Positions 1 through 8,769 of a stretch of DNA of 64,000 nt are shown in pieces. Source of the stretch: Schaalia odontolytica. Lineage in GTDB: Bacteria; Actinomycetota; Actinomycetes; Actinomycetales; Actinomycetaceae. The stretch lies in assembly GCF_031191545.1 (NCBI RefSeq), contig NZ_CP133472.1:868001-932000 (forward strand), given 5' to 3'. A program made the translations under genes and the position numbers. Positions within the stretch are counted from its first letter, which is position 1, and every line of letters begins with the position of its first letter. A model generated the notes under the pieces. The model was not told the DNA's origin, made no database searches, and saw only the letters and a list, made by a program, of their open reading frames with translations.

Positions 1-457
1 GGTCTTCCTTCCCGCCCAGGTGGTTGATCATCGCGTTGTAGTTCACCGAGGCGAACTCGAAGAACACGTTGCCCAGGCCCAGCAGCGCGATGCCGAGCAT
101 GAGGGCCCCCTGGGGACCGAGGACGGAGGCGGGGTGCACGAAGTACATGGCGAGCATGCAGACGACGACCGCCCCGGTGAACCACCCGAGCCAGACTCCG
201 CCCTTGCCTTGTCGATCGGCACGCTGGCCGGTGATGGGAGCGAGCAGCGCGATGAAGATACCGGCGATCGTCATGCCGTTGCTCAGCCAGGTCGAGGCAG
301 TGCCCGAGTCCGTGAAGACTCCGTCGCTGGTCAGGAAGGTCGTGAACACGAAGGTCGTGGCGACCGCGTTGAAGGCGGCGCTGCCCCAGTCCCAAGCCGC
401 CCAATCGACGACTTTGCGCGTGATGACGCGATGCGGGGTGGCGGGAGTAGCGCTCAT
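1..457 (-). CDS. MFS permease, UMF1/Atg22-like, partial (N-terminal part)
   Basis: The reverse strand reads an open frame from an ATG at 457 to the window edge (152 codons, C-terminus missing). The N-terminus has the sequence VDWAAWDWGSAAFNAV, which I recognise from the UMF1 (Atg22-like) branch of the major facilitator superfamily. Hydrophobic segments follow, with a loop between helices 2 and 3 (GQRADRQGKGG) of the usual MFS type. A GGAG ribosome site precedes the ATG. It is an inner-membrane permease of unknown substrate. The family call is reasonably safe; the substrate cannot be told. Confidence 0.75.
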   Translation of the reverse strand, partial: MSATPATPHRVITRKVVDWAAWDWGSAAFNAVATTFVFTTFLTSDGVFTDSGTASTWLSNGMTIAGIFIALLAPITGQRADRQGKGGVWLGWFTGAVVVCMLAMYFVHPASVLGPQGALMLGIALLGLGNVFFEFASVNYNAMINHLGGKED

Positions 458-765
458 GGGATCGGGCTCCTTCGATGGAGAGTGCTCTGCGACGCGAGTG
501 CGTCCAGGGTGAAACTACCACGTTTCGTGGCACACGCTCTTCTCGGGCCGAACACGGAATGAGGCCGGGAAGCACCGGCACGCCCTCACCGCATCCCACA
601 TGCCGGGATATTCGATGAACGAGGCACGCGACGACGCACCCTGACCTGTTCGACTTATCCGACGCAGCCGAAGGGATAGCGACAACGCGCAATATTATCG
701 TCACCGCCGCCAACGAGCCGCGCCAGATGATGCACGTATCGACCGGCAGCTCGTCATCGACATCC
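458..765. other. Intergenic region upstream of the MFS gene
   Basis: About 308 bases without a credible gene. It should hold the promoter of the leftward MFS gene and the 3' end of the ispD transcript. A GAGGCCGGG core, seen in several other intergenic regions of this window, lies near 554. No clear hairpin terminator for ispD was found. Confidence 0.4.
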
Positions 766-1536
766 TCACGGTGCCCTGAGGCGATCACTTCCCTCTCCAC
801 GAGAGCGGGCCGAGGCTGATGAGGCGCTCATTTCCTCGGCTGCGAGAAGCTGCGCGAGGGCCAGGTCGAGGGGGCGGGTGACCTTGAGGGATCGTTCGTC
901 CCCCGCGACCGTTTGCACGGCGGCACCGATCGCCTCGACGAGGCCGGCGTCGTCCGTGGCGGAGGTCGCCTCCTTCGCGCCGAGGGATGCTCCCGCCTCG
1001 TGCGCGCGCATCAACAGCTCCCAGCGGAAGCCCTGCGGGGTCTGGACGGCCACCGTGTTGGAGCGGCGCGGCGTGCCCGTGACGGCACCTGAGGGGCCAA
1101 CGGTCTTGAGGGTGTCGGTGACGGGCAGGACGGGGATGACCGCGCCCGCGCCACCGCGCACCGCGTCGATGACGCGGGCAGTGACCTGCGAGGGCGTCAG
1201 GGGGCGCGCCGCATCGTGCACGAGGACGATCGCGGCCGCGTTCCGCTCCCCCAGCGCAGCCAGCCCCAGGGCCACGGACTCCTGGCGCGAATGATCGGAG
1301 CCCGCGACGACACCGAGGTCGTCGATATCAGCAAGTGCGCGCCGAAACTCCTCGATGGACGAGGCCGGGGCGGTCACGACGATCGACCCTACTCCCCCGG
1401 CGCGTAGGCCGCGGGCCGCCCACCAAACGAGGGGGCGACCCGAGAGTTCAACGAGGGCCTTCGGACACTCGCAGCCGAGGCGAGAACCGGAGCCTGCGGC
1501 CGTCAGGACCGCGCAAGGCTCACTCTGCGACGACAT
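766..1536 (-). CDS. ispD: 2-C-methyl-D-erythritol 4-phosphate cytidylyltransferase
   Basis: It catalyses the third step of the non-mevalonate isoprenoid pathway, CTP + MEP to CDP-ME. The nucleotide-binding loop AAGSGSRLG lies near residue 14, followed by [11 protein letters not shown], the metal/substrate stretch [15 protein letters not shown] and TPQGF, all in family order. I chose the ATG at 1536 because the protein then begins just before the conserved core; an upstream in-frame start at 1575 would run deep into carD. The start overlaps the carD 3' end by 17 bases, so the two are probably co-transcribed, as in other actinobacteria. The protein (256 aa) has a roughly 20-residue non-conserved tail. 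ispF, often next to ispD, is not adjacent here. Confidence 0.93.
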   Translation of the reverse strand: MSSQSEPCAVLTAAGSGSRLGCECPKALVELSGRPLVWWAARGLRAGGVGSIVVTAPASSIEEFRRALADIDDLGVVAGSDHSRQESVALGLAALGERNAAAIVLVHDAARPLTPSQVTARVIDAVRGGAGAVIPVLPVTDTLKTVGPSGAVTGTPRRSNTVAVQTPQGFRWELLMRAHEAGASLGAKEATSATDDAGLVEAIGAAVQTVAGDERSLKVTRPLDLALAQLLAAEEMSASSASARSRGEGSDRLRAP

Positions 1537-2038
1537 CGTCTTCGATCTCGATGCGCCCTTCGGCCAGGACGGCATCGAGGCGCTCGGCGGCGACAGACTT
1601 TTCGATGTTGCGGGCCAGAGCCAGCTCAGAGGTGAGGATCCCGCGGGCCTTCGTCAGCATGCGCTTCTCGCCCGTGGATAGTTTCTTCAGGTCGTCGCGG
1701 CGGGTCAGGTCGCGCACGACCTCGGCGACCTTGACGATGTCGCCGGTGGCGATCTTCTCCTGGTTGGCCTTGAAACGGCGTGACCAGTTGGTGGGTTCCT
1801 CGATGTAGGGGGCGCGCAGGACTGCGAGCACCTCTTCGAGGCCGTCTTCGTCAACGATGTCGCGCACGCCGACCATGTCAACGTTCTCGGCGGGGACCTG
1901 GATCTCAAGGTCGCCCTGGTTCACGCGCAGCTTCAGGTACGTCCGCTCTTCACCACGAATGGTGCGCGTCATGACCTCTTCGATCGTGGCTGCGCCGTGG
2001 TGCGGGTAGACGACCGTCTGACCGATTTCAAACGACAT
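1520..2038 (-). CDS. carD: CarD-family RNA polymerase-binding regulator
   Basis: CarD/CdnL proteins bind the RNA polymerase beta subunit and stabilise open promoter complexes, mainly at rRNA and other housekeeping promoters. The N-terminal RNAP-interaction domain starts with [17 protein letters not shown] and includes the typical [11 protein letters not shown] stretch. The C-terminal half is the helical DNA-binding domain ([18 protein letters not shown]). Length 172 aa fits the family. The ATG at 2038 has an AGGAG site nine bases upstream, so the longer frame is not used. A TAGAAT hexamer at 2076-2081 (reverse strand) could be its -10 box. It is the first gene of a carD-ispD unit. Confidence 0.95.
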   Translation of the reverse strand: MSFEIGQTVVYPHHGAATIEEVMTRTIRGEERTYLKLRVNQGDLEIQVPAENVDMVGVRDIVDEDGLEEVLAVLRAPYIEEPTNWSRRFKANQEKIATGDIVKVAEVVRDLTRRDDLKKLSTGEKRMLTKARGILTSELALARNIEKSVAAERLDAVLAEGRIEIEDDVVAE

Positions 2039-2263
2039 GGATGGACTCCTGAGTGCTTGCGTGGATAGCATGACTATTCTACCAGCTGGCGAGCAAAACG
2101 GACCCATACAGTGTGAAAGCTCAACGTTACACGCATACATGTATCGACACAAACCAGTCTCGGAGCCGGCCGGGCAACGCCCCATCCTGCACGCCTCGCC
2201 GCGATCATGCGCGCGCCATCTGGGCAAGCTTCAGACACTGCGATGCGCGAGATTCCGGGCATG

Positions 2264-2307
2264 ACGAAGCCCCGACCTCGTCATGACGAACGAGGTCGGG
2301 GCTTCGT
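2264..2307. terminator. Strong GC hairpin between carD and gpmA
   Basis: Perfect 17-bp arms (ACGAAGCCCCGACCTCG and its complement) are separated by a 10-base loop. It lies just past the gpmA stop, reading leftward, and upstream of carD. Most likely the gpmA terminator. Confidence 0.8.
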
Positions 2308-2312
2308 TCAGC

Positions 2313-3050
2313 TCACTTGCCCTGGTTGGCGACCGCGGCGATCTTCGCCTCGGCCTCGGGATCCAGGTAGGTGCCGCCCTTCTTGATGGGCTTGAGGGTT
2401 TCCTCGTCAAGTTCGTACACCAGCGGAATGCCGGTGGGGATGTTGACGCCGGCGATGTCCTCGTCGGAGATCTCATCCAGGTGCTTGACGATGGCGCGCA
2501 GGGAGTTGCCGTGCGCGGCGATCATGACGGTCTTGCCGGTCTTGATCGCGGGAACGATGGTCTCGTCCCAGTAGGGCAGCAGACGCGCGATAACGTCCTT
2601 GAGGCACTCGCTCATGGGGACGGGTTCGCCGGCGTAGCGCGGGTCGGCGTCCTGCGAGAACTCCGAGCCTGCCTCGATGGCGGGCGGGGCAACGTCGAAG
2701 GAACGACGCCACAGCATGAACTGATCCTCGCCGTACTCGTCGCGGATTTCCTTCTTGTTCTTACCCTGGAGCGCACCGTAGTGACGCTCGTTGAGGCGCC
2801 AGTCGCGCTCAACGGGGATCCAGTGGCGATCGGCGGCGTCAAGAGCGAGGTTCGCGGTCATAATGGCGCGACGCAGCATCGACGTGAACAGGAGGTCGGG
2901 CTTCACGCCCGCTTCCTTGAGGAGCTCGCCACCGTGGGTAGCCTCCGCGCGTCCCTTGTCCGACAGCGGAACATCCACCCAACCGGTGAAGAGATTCTTT
3001 GCATTCCATTCGCTCTCGCCGTGGCGGAGCAGCACCAGTTTGTAGCTCAT
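2313..3050 (-). CDS. gpmA: 2,3-bisphosphoglycerate-dependent phosphoglycerate mutase
   Basis: A glycolytic enzyme interconverting 3- and 2-phosphoglycerate. The phospho-acceptor motif [10 protein letters not shown] is at the N-terminus (His10). [10 protein letters not shown], the RAIMTAN stretch, [15 protein letters not shown] and the second catalytic histidine in AAHGNSLRA follow in the usual order. At 245 residues it is the normal size for the dPGM family. It is transcribed alone, with a strong hairpin after the stop. A GACAAT hexamer ends six bases before the ATG, so the mRNA may be leaderless. Confidence 0.96.
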   Translation of the reverse strand: MSYKLVLLRHGESEWNAKNLFTGWVDVPLSDKGRAEATHGGELLKEAGVKPDLLFTSMLRRAIMTANLALDAADRHWIPVERDWRLNERHYGALQGKNKKEIRDEYGEDQFMLWRRSFDVAPPAIEAGSEFSQDADPRYAGEPVPMSECLKDVIARLLPYWDETIVPAIKTGKTVMIAAHGNSLRAIVKHLDEISDEDIAGVNIPTGIPLVYELDEETLKPIKKGGTYLDPEAEAKIAAVANQGK

Positions 3051-3285
3051 GACTCCATTGTCCCACAGTCACCTAGCGCCTCCCACACCCTATGGCGTTG
3101 ATCACGCCACAGAATGAGCAGGTTGCCACAGCTCTGCGACGGCATCGAAAAACCATCGCCGATACCCGCCTCCCTGACGCACCCCTGATTAGTCCCCGAC
3201 ACTCCCGCGAATCAACCCTGAGAAGGCTGGAATATCAACGTTTTCAATGATTACTGTGTGATTATCTATTCACCTTGTTTTCCCA

Positions 3286-3291
3286 TACGGT
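3286..3291 (+). promoter_or_regulatory. -10 box placed for a leaderless mRNA (OmpA-like lipoprotein 1)
   Basis: TACGGT fits the actinobacterial TANNNT -10 pattern and ends six bases before the ATG, so transcription would start at or next to the start codon. No Shine-Dalgarno sequence at normal spacing is present. Confidence 0.5.
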
Positions 3292-3297
3292 GAGGGC

Positions 3298-4515
3298 ATG
3301 AACATCACACGACACACCCTGACAGCCTCCGTGCTCGTCGCCGCCGCGCTCGCCCTGGGTGCCTGCGGCTCTTCCAAGCCCCAGACCCCGGCAGCTTCTC
3401 CTTCGACCGAGGCCACGACGCCCGCCCCCAGTCAGTCGGCTACCCAGTCAGCCAAGTCGTCCGCCGCTGCCGCAGTGCCGGGGTATCGTCCTGGCGAGAT
3501 TCCCCCAATCCCCCTCTTTGCTATCCCCGCACTGGACGTGTTCGCCTCCAACGCGGACAAGGCCGTCATCCAGACCACTTCCACCCTCGAATCCATCCCG
3601 GGCATCACGGTCTCCCCGGCCAAGTGCGACGGCACCGGACTCATCTCAGGAACCACCATCCTGGGCGGCGACGGCTCGGCAGCATCCACGACAAACAACG
3701 GTTCCGTGGTCAACAACGGCCAGGGAGCCGGCGTCATCAACGAGGGACCCATCTCTATCGTTTACGGCGGTGACGGAACCGGCGTCTACTCCAACTCCGA
3801 CACGAACGTTTCGATGAACGTGAACAGCGACGGTAGTGGCACCTACTCCACACCGACGGACAGCTACGTCATCGACGGCCACGGGGGCGGCAACTACTCC
3901 AACTCCGCGACGAGCGAGTCGATCATCAATCATGGTGATGGCAGCGGCAACTACTCGCGGCAGGATGTGTCTATCATCAATCATGGCGATGGGACGGGTA
4001 AATACAACGACGGAAAGCTATCCATCATCAACAATGGAGACGGGACAGCCATCGTCAATGGCACGACCATCACGGACGCGCCCAAGGTCGAGAAGGTTCC
4101 CCAGATGGGCAAGTTCCCCCCGATCGACTCTCTCAAGCCCATCGAATCCTGCGGCACCGTGATCACTCTTGAGGACGGTGTGCTCTTCGATTTCGGTAAG
4201 TCCGACATCCGACCCGACGCGGCACACACCCTGTCCAAGCTCGCCACCGTCCTCAACGACGCCAAAGTCCCCACCGCCCACATCTACGGACACACCGACT
4301 CCGTCTCCGACGAAGCCTTCAACCAACAACTCTCCGAAGACCGAGCAAACGCCGTATCCGCCGAACTGAAAAAAGACGGGGTCAGCGCAACCCTGGACGC
4401 CACCGGCTACGGCGAAACCAAACCCATCGCACCCAACGAAAACCCCGACGGAAGCGACAACCCCGCCGGGCGCGCCCTAAACCGCCGCGTCGAAATCTTC
4501 ATCCCCGCCTTCTAA
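3298..4515 (+). CDS. OmpA-domain lipoprotein, paralog 1
   Basis: The 405-aa product has a lipoprotein signal peptide with lipobox LGAC (Cys23), so it should be anchored to the outer face of the membrane. A Ser/Thr/Pro/Ala linker follows, then a PGYRPGEIPPIPLF block. The middle is a run of short G-D-G-S/T-G-x-Y and INNGDG units (about residues 125-255), which look like a beta-helix or beta-roll repeat. The C-terminal 115 residues form an OmpA-like peptidoglycan-associated domain (LFDFGKSDIRP, GHTDSVSD, LSEDRANAV, NRRVEIFI). Two extra cysteines (SPAKCDG, ESCGTV) are kept in all four paralogs and may form a disulfide. Role: inferred cell-wall-bound surface protein; its function is unknown. Confidence 0.85.
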   Translation: MNITRHTLTASVLVAAALALGACGSSKPQTPAASPSTEATTPAPSQSATQSAKSSAAAAVPGYRPGEIPPIPLFAIPALDVFASNADKAVIQTTSTLESIPGITVSPAKCDGTGLISGTTILGGDGSAASTTNNGSVVNNGQGAGVINEGPISIVYGGDGTGVYSNSDTNVSMNVNSDGSGTYSTPTDSYVIDGHGGGNYSNSATSESIINHGDGSGNYSRQDVSIINHGDGTGKYNDGKLSIINNGDGTAIVNGTTITDAPKVEKVPQMGKFPPIDSLKPIESCGTVITLEDGVLFDFGKSDIRPDAAHTLSKLATVLNDAKVPTAHIYGHTDSVSDEAFNQQLSEDRANAVSAELKKDGVSATLDATGYGETKPIAPNENPDGSDNPAGRALNRRVEIFIPAF

Positions 4516-4539
4516 CCCCACCCGCGCACCAACACAAAG

Positions 4540-4577
4540 CTGAGCGCCTGGGCGAGACTCCTCGCCCAGGCGCTCAG
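4540..4577 (+). terminator. Hairpin after OmpA-like gene 1
   Basis: Arms of 17 bp (CTGAGCGCCTGGGCGAG and its complement) around a 4-base loop, 24 bases after the stop. The same hairpin recurs after paralog 2. Confidence 0.75.
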
Positions 4578-4676
4578 CCGTATGCCATGACCCCTACGTC
4601 TCACCGCGCCGAGCCCAGAAGACAGCAGCACTTTTACACATTTACCGAACCACTATCCAGGTGGACTGTTTTCCCT

Positions 4677-4682
4677 TAGGGT
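4677..4682 (+). promoter_or_regulatory. -10 box placed for a leaderless mRNA (OmpA-like lipoprotein 2)
   Basis: TAGGGT (TANNNT type) ends six bases before the ATG at 4689. The preceding GTTTTCCC is shared with the promoters of paralogs 1 and 3. Confidence 0.5.
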
Positions 4683-4688
4683 GAGGGC

Positions 4689-5900
4689 ATGAACACCGCG
4701 CGCTCCACCCTGACAGTTATCACACTCGCCGCCGCGACCACCCTCGCCCTGGGCGCCTGCGCGGCTTCCAAGCCCCAGGATCCAGCGGCCTCACAAAGCG
4801 CAGCTACGTCAAGTCCCACCCCCTCCCCGACAACGACAGACACCGTGCCGACAGTGCCGGGGTATCGCCCGGGCGAGATCCCACCGGTCCCACTCTTCTC
4901 GGTTCCCGCTATCGACGTGTTCGCCTCCAACGCGGACAAGGCCGTCATCCAGACCGCCTCCTCATCCCTCCAGTCCGTCCCGGGCATCATAGTCTCCCCC
5001 GCCAAGTGTGACGGCTCCTCCCTCGTGTCCGGCACGACCATCTTCGGCGGTGACGGTTCGGTCGTCTCCTCCTCCGACAACGGCACTGTCGTCAACGACG
5101 GTCAGGGCGGCGGCGCCATCACCGAAGGAACTGTCAGCATCAACTATGGCGGTGACGGCAGCGGAACCTACGTCGACGACTCCGATACCTACATGTACCT
5201 CGTCGTCAACTCGGATGGAACCGGTTCCTACAGATCCAGAACTCTTAGTATTTCCCTGAACGACAACGGAGGCGGCTTCTATGACAACTCTGAGACCGAT
5301 GAAACGATTTACATCAAGGGTGACGGCTCGGGCAACTACAAGACAACGAGCACTTCAATCATCAACAACGGTGATGGGTCCGGCTTGTACATCAGCGAGA
5401 ATCTCAAAATTAACAACAATGGTGACGGAACGGCATTCGTGAATGGCGTGAGGATTACAGACGCCCCCAAGGTTGAGCCGCTCCCTGCGCTCGGGAAGTT
5501 CCCGCCGGTGGAGTCTTTGAAGCCGGTGGAGTCCTGCGGCACCGTCATCACCCTGGAGGACAGCATCCTCTTCGACTTCGGTAAGTCCGACATCCGACCC
5601 GACGCGGCCCACACCCTGTCCAAGCTCGCCACCGTCCTCAACGACGCCAAAGTCCCCGCCGCCCACATCTACGGACACACCGACTCCGTCTCCGACGAAG
5701 CCTTCAACCAACAACTCTCCGAAGACCGCGCTAACGCCGTGTCCGCCGAACTGAAAAAGGACGGCGCGAGCGCAACCCTGGACGCCACCGGCTACGGCGA
5801 AACCAAACCCATCGCACCCAACGAAAACCCCGACGGAAGCGACAACCCCGCCGGGCGCGCCCTAAACCGCCGCGTCGAAATCTTCATCCCCGCCTTCTAA
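4689..5900 (+). CDS. OmpA-domain lipoprotein, paralog 2
   Basis: A 403-aa paralog of the preceding gene. It has a lipobox LGAC with Cys24, a proline/threonine-rich linker, and the conserved PGYRPGEIPPVPLF and SPAKCDG blocks. The central repeat region (about residues 120-255) is built from GDGSG and NNGDG units but differs in sequence from its neighbours. The C-terminal OmpA-like domain is nearly identical to that of paralogs 1 and 3, including DFGKSDIRP, HTDS, LSEDRA and NRRVEI, the positions that bind peptidoglycan in this family. Its first 70 or so residues are identical to paralog 3, as is the upstream DNA, which points to recent duplication or gene conversion. Confidence 0.85.
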   Translation: MNTARSTLTVITLAAATTLALGACAASKPQDPAASQSAATSSPTPSPTTTDTVPTVPGYRPGEIPPVPLFSVPAIDVFASNADKAVIQTASSSLQSVPGIIVSPAKCDGSSLVSGTTIFGGDGSVVSSSDNGTVVNDGQGGGAITEGTVSINYGGDGSGTYVDDSDTYMYLVVNSDGTGSYRSRTLSISLNDNGGGFYDNSETDETIYIKGDGSGNYKTTSTSIINNGDGSGLYISENLKINNNGDGTAFVNGVRITDAPKVEPLPALGKFPPVESLKPVESCGTVITLEDSILFDFGKSDIRPDAAHTLSKLATVLNDAKVPAAHIYGHTDSVSDEAFNQQLSEDRANAVSAELKKDGASATLDATGYGETKPIAPNENPDGSDNPAGRALNRRVEIFIPAF

Positions 5901-5926
5901 CCCCACACCCGCACATCGATCCAAAG

Positions 5927-5964
5927 CTGAGCGCCTGGGCGAGACTCCTCGCCCAGGTGCTCAG
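5927..5964 (+). terminator. Hairpin after OmpA-like gene 2
   Basis: Same 17-bp stem as at 4540-4577, with a single change (GGTGC in the right arm) that gives a G-U pair in the RNA. Confidence 0.75.
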
Positions 5965-6062
5965 CCCTACGCCATGGCTCGCACCCCCAAGGGCGGCAAG
6001 CGCAGAGAATGCAACACCTTTACACATTTACCGAACCACTATCCAGGTGGACTGTTTTCCCT

Positions 6063-6068
6063 TAGGGT
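6063..6068 (+). promoter_or_regulatory. -10 box placed for a leaderless mRNA (OmpA-like lipoprotein 3)
   Basis: TAGGGT ends six bases before the ATG at 6075. The surrounding 60 or so bases are identical to those in front of paralog 2. Confidence 0.5.
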
Positions 6069-6074
6069 GAGGGC

Positions 6075-7283
6075 ATGAACACCGCGCGCTCCACCCTGAC
6101 AGTTATCACACTCGCCGCCGCGACCACCCTCGCCCTGGGCGCCTGCGCGGCTTCCAAGCCCCAGGATCCAGCGGCCTCACAAAGCGCAGCTACGTCAAGT
6201 CCCACCCCCTCCCCGACAACGACAGACACCGTGCCGACAGTGCCGGGGTATCGCCCGGGCGAGATCCCACCGGTCCCCCTGTTCTCCGTCCCTTCCATGG
6301 ACGTGTTCGCCTCCAACGCGGACAAGGCCGTCATCCAGACCGCCTCCTCATCCCTCCAGTCCGTCCCGGGCATCACGGTCTCCCCCGCCAAGTGCGACGG
6401 CAACGCCCTCATTTCGGGCAGCACGGTCTTCGGCGGCGACGGCTCAGCATCAACCTCGACAGGAAACGGGGTCATCATCAACAATGGCAACGGCGCAGGC
6501 TCGATCGTCGAAGGCCCTATCACCATCACCTACGGCGGTGACGGCAGCGGGTCCTACGTCAACTCCGACACCCATGTGTCCCTGTTTATCCTTTCGGACG
6601 GTGGGGGAACATACTCCGCCGGGCCGGTCAGCGTCTTCATTGACAGCCGCGGCTACGGCAACTACTCCAACTCCGAGACCGACGAGAGTATCGTCAACAA
6701 CGGTGACGGCTCGGGCAACTACTCGGTCGGGAAAACATTGATCTATAACAATAGAGATGGATCGGGCAGCTATAGCGATGGAACATTGTCGATCATCAAC
6801 TATGGTGACGGGACGGCATTGGTGAACGGCGTGAGGATCACGGACGCCCCCAAGGTTGAGCCGCTCCCTGCGCTCGGGAAGTTCCCGCCGGTGGAGTCTT
6901 TGAAGCCGGTGGAGTCCTGCGGCACCGTGATTACTCTTGAGGACGGTGTGCTCTTCGATTTCGGTAAGTCCGACATCCGACCCGACGCGGCCCACACCCT
7001 GTCCAAGCTCGCCACCGTCCTCAACGACGCCAAAGTCCCCGCCGCCCACATCTACGGACACACCGACTCCGTCTCCGACGAAGCCTTCAACCAACAACTC
7101 TCCGAAGACCGCGCTAACGCCGTGTCCGCCGAACTGAAAAAGGACGGCGCGAGCGCAACCCTGGACGCCACCGGCTACGGCGAAACCAAACCCATCGCCC
7201 CCAACGAAAACCCCGACGGAAGCGACAACCCCGCCGGGCGCGCCCTAAACCGCCGCGTCGAAATCTTCATCCCCGCCTTCTAA
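6075..7283 (+). CDS. OmpA-domain lipoprotein, paralog 3
   Basis: This 402-aa paralog shares its signal peptide, linker and promoter exactly with paralog 2, and its OmpA-like C-terminal domain almost exactly with paralogs 1 and 2. The middle section differs: it has units such as GDGSGSYVNSD, GDGSGNYSVG and RDGSGSYSDG, so the array keeps its anchors constant while the exposed repeat varies. The lipobox is LGAC (Cys24). Conserved cysteines in SPAKCDG and ESCGTV are present. The OmpA domain predicts tight wall association. What the repeat region binds cannot be told. Confidence 0.85.
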   Translation: MNTARSTLTVITLAAATTLALGACAASKPQDPAASQSAATSSPTPSPTTTDTVPTVPGYRPGEIPPVPLFSVPSMDVFASNADKAVIQTASSSLQSVPGITVSPAKCDGNALISGSTVFGGDGSASTSTGNGVIINNGNGAGSIVEGPITITYGGDGSGSYVNSDTHVSLFILSDGGGTYSAGPVSVFIDSRGYGNYSNSETDESIVNNGDGSGNYSVGKTLIYNNRDGSGSYSDGTLSIINYGDGTALVNGVRITDAPKVEPLPALGKFPPVESLKPVESCGTVITLEDGVLFDFGKSDIRPDAAHTLSKLATVLNDAKVPAAHIYGHTDSVSDEAFNQQLSEDRANAVSAELKKDGASATLDATGYGETKPIAPNENPDGSDNPAGRALNRRVEIFIPAF

Positions 7284-7496
7284 CCCCACCCGCACGATCA
7301 CCACCCCCGGGGGAGCGTGCGCGGCCACCAACACCATACGACGACCCCGCGCAGGCCAGCAGCCGCAACCCAACAACCAGACCCCCAGGGCCTCCCCTGA
7401 TTGACCCCTGAGACTACCCGACACCCCCCTGAGATCCTAGGCATTCCAGGGTTTCACATGATTACCGGAACAATGTGCGCCTCTTTTTGCTTCCCG

Positions 7497-7502
7497 TAAG
7501 GT
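7497..7502 (+). promoter_or_regulatory. -10 box placed for a leaderless mRNA (OmpA-like lipoprotein 4)
   Basis: TAAGGT ends seven bases before the ATG at 7510, preceded by the shared TTCCC element. A purine-rich TAAGATC lies between, with no good Shine-Dalgarno sequence. Confidence 0.5.
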
Positions 7503-7509
7503 TAAGATC

Positions 7510-8721
7510 ATGAACATCACGCAACGCTCAGTGACGACCTCCGCCCTCGTCGCCATGGCTGCACTCACCCTGGGCGCCTGTGGCTTCGTGAAACCCCCGA
7601 CTCCCGCCGCCGCGCCCACCGCTGAGGCCGCTACTCCGACCCCCGCACAGTCGACCACAGCCCCGCCCGCTCCGACCGTGCCCGGTTACCGCCCCGGTGA
7701 AATCCCACCGATCCCGCTGTTTGCCGCCCCTTCCATTGAGGTCTTCGCCTCCAACGCCGACAAGGCCGTCGTCGATTCCGCATCCAGGAGCCTCAACACG
7801 GTCCCCGGCGTGACCGTCTCGCCCGCCAAGTGCGACGGCTCCTCCCTCGTGTCCGGCACGACCGTCTTCGGCGGTGACGGTTCGGTCGTCTCCTCCTCCG
7901 ACAACGGCACTGTCGTCAATGACGGTCAGGGCGGCGGCGCCATCACCGAGGGCCCAATCTCGATCATCTACGGTGCCGACGGCTCGGGTACCTACTCCAA
8001 CGGGGACACGATGGTGTCCCTCGTCGTGAAGGCCGACGGTTCCGGCACCTACTCCACCACCACCACGAGCATCATCCTGGACGGCCAGGGTGGCGGTAGC
8101 TACTCCAATTCCACACAGATGGAAATGATCACCATCGAGAACACCGGCTCCGGCCTGTACACCAAGGGCTCCGTCACGATCATCAACAACGGCGACGGCA
8201 CCGGCAGCTACACGGACGAGGAGTTGTCGATCGTGAACAACGGTGACGGGACCGCGACCGTTAACGGAAAGGACGTCAAGGACGCGCCGGAGGTCGCGAA
8301 GCTCGGCAAGCTCAGCAAGTTCCCACCCATCACCAACCTCAAGCCCGTGGAATCCTGCGGCACCGTCATCACTCTGGAGGACAGCATCCTCTTCGACTTC
8401 GGCAAGTCTGACATCCGCCCCGAGGCCGCCCGGACCATCGAGTCCCTTGCAACCGTGCTCTCCGGAAACAAGGTTCCCGCGGCCCACATCTACGGACACA
8501 CCGACTCCATCTCGGACGATGCCTTCAACCTGCAGCTCTCCCAGGAGCGCGCGGATGCCGTGATGGCCGAGCTGACGAAGGACGGCGTGAGCTCCACCCT
8601 GGATGCGACCGGTTACGGCGAGTCGAAGCCGATTGCCCCCAACGAGAACGCCGACGGCTCGGACAACCCCTCGGGGCGCGCACTGAACCGCCGCGTCGAG
8701 ATCTTCATCCCCACCTTCTAG
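7510..8721 (+). CDS. OmpA-domain lipoprotein, paralog 4
   Basis: The most divergent member of the array (403 aa). It keeps the lipobox LGAC (Cys24), the PGYRPGEIPPIPLF block, the two conserved cysteines and the OmpA-like domain (DFGKSDIRPEAA, GHTDSISDD, LSQERADAV, NRRVEIFIPTF). Its OmpA domain differs at many positions from paralogs 1-3, which suggests it is the older copy or has escaped gene conversion. The middle has the same GDGSGTYS and INNGDGTGSY repeat style. The DUF3060 lipoprotein gene begins 48 bases after its stop with no terminator between, so the two are probably one transcript. Confidence 0.85.
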   Translation: MNITQRSVTTSALVAMAALTLGACGFVKPPTPAAAPTAEAATPTPAQSTTAPPAPTVPGYRPGEIPPIPLFAAPSIEVFASNADKAVVDSASRSLNTVPGVTVSPAKCDGSSLVSGTTVFGGDGSVVSSSDNGTVVNDGQGGGAITEGPISIIYGADGSGTYSNGDTMVSLVVKADGSGTYSTTTTSIILDGQGGGSYSNSTQMEMITIENTGSGLYTKGSVTIINNGDGTGSYTDEELSIVNNGDGTATVNGKDVKDAPEVAKLGKLSKFPPITNLKPVESCGTVITLEDSILFDFGKSDIRPEAARTIESLATVLSGNKVPAAHIYGHTDSISDDAFNLQLSQERADAVMAELTKDGVSSTLDATGYGESKPIAPNENADGSDNPSGRALNRRVEIFIPTF

Positions 8722-8769
8722 TACCCCGACTAGCACTTACCGACAACCAGTCAACGAAAGAGAGACACC

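Noticed and set aside
7440-7510. ECF sigma-factor promoter (GGAAC at 7467 with CGT at 7495) for OmpA-like gene 4
   Set aside because: The spacing of about 23 bases is too long for a GGAAC-CGT promoter; the TAAGGT leaderless arrangement fits better.
7528-8736. A 402-codon leftward frame opposite OmpA-like gene 4
   Set aside because: Antisense shadow; the rightward gene has a lipobox and an OmpA domain.
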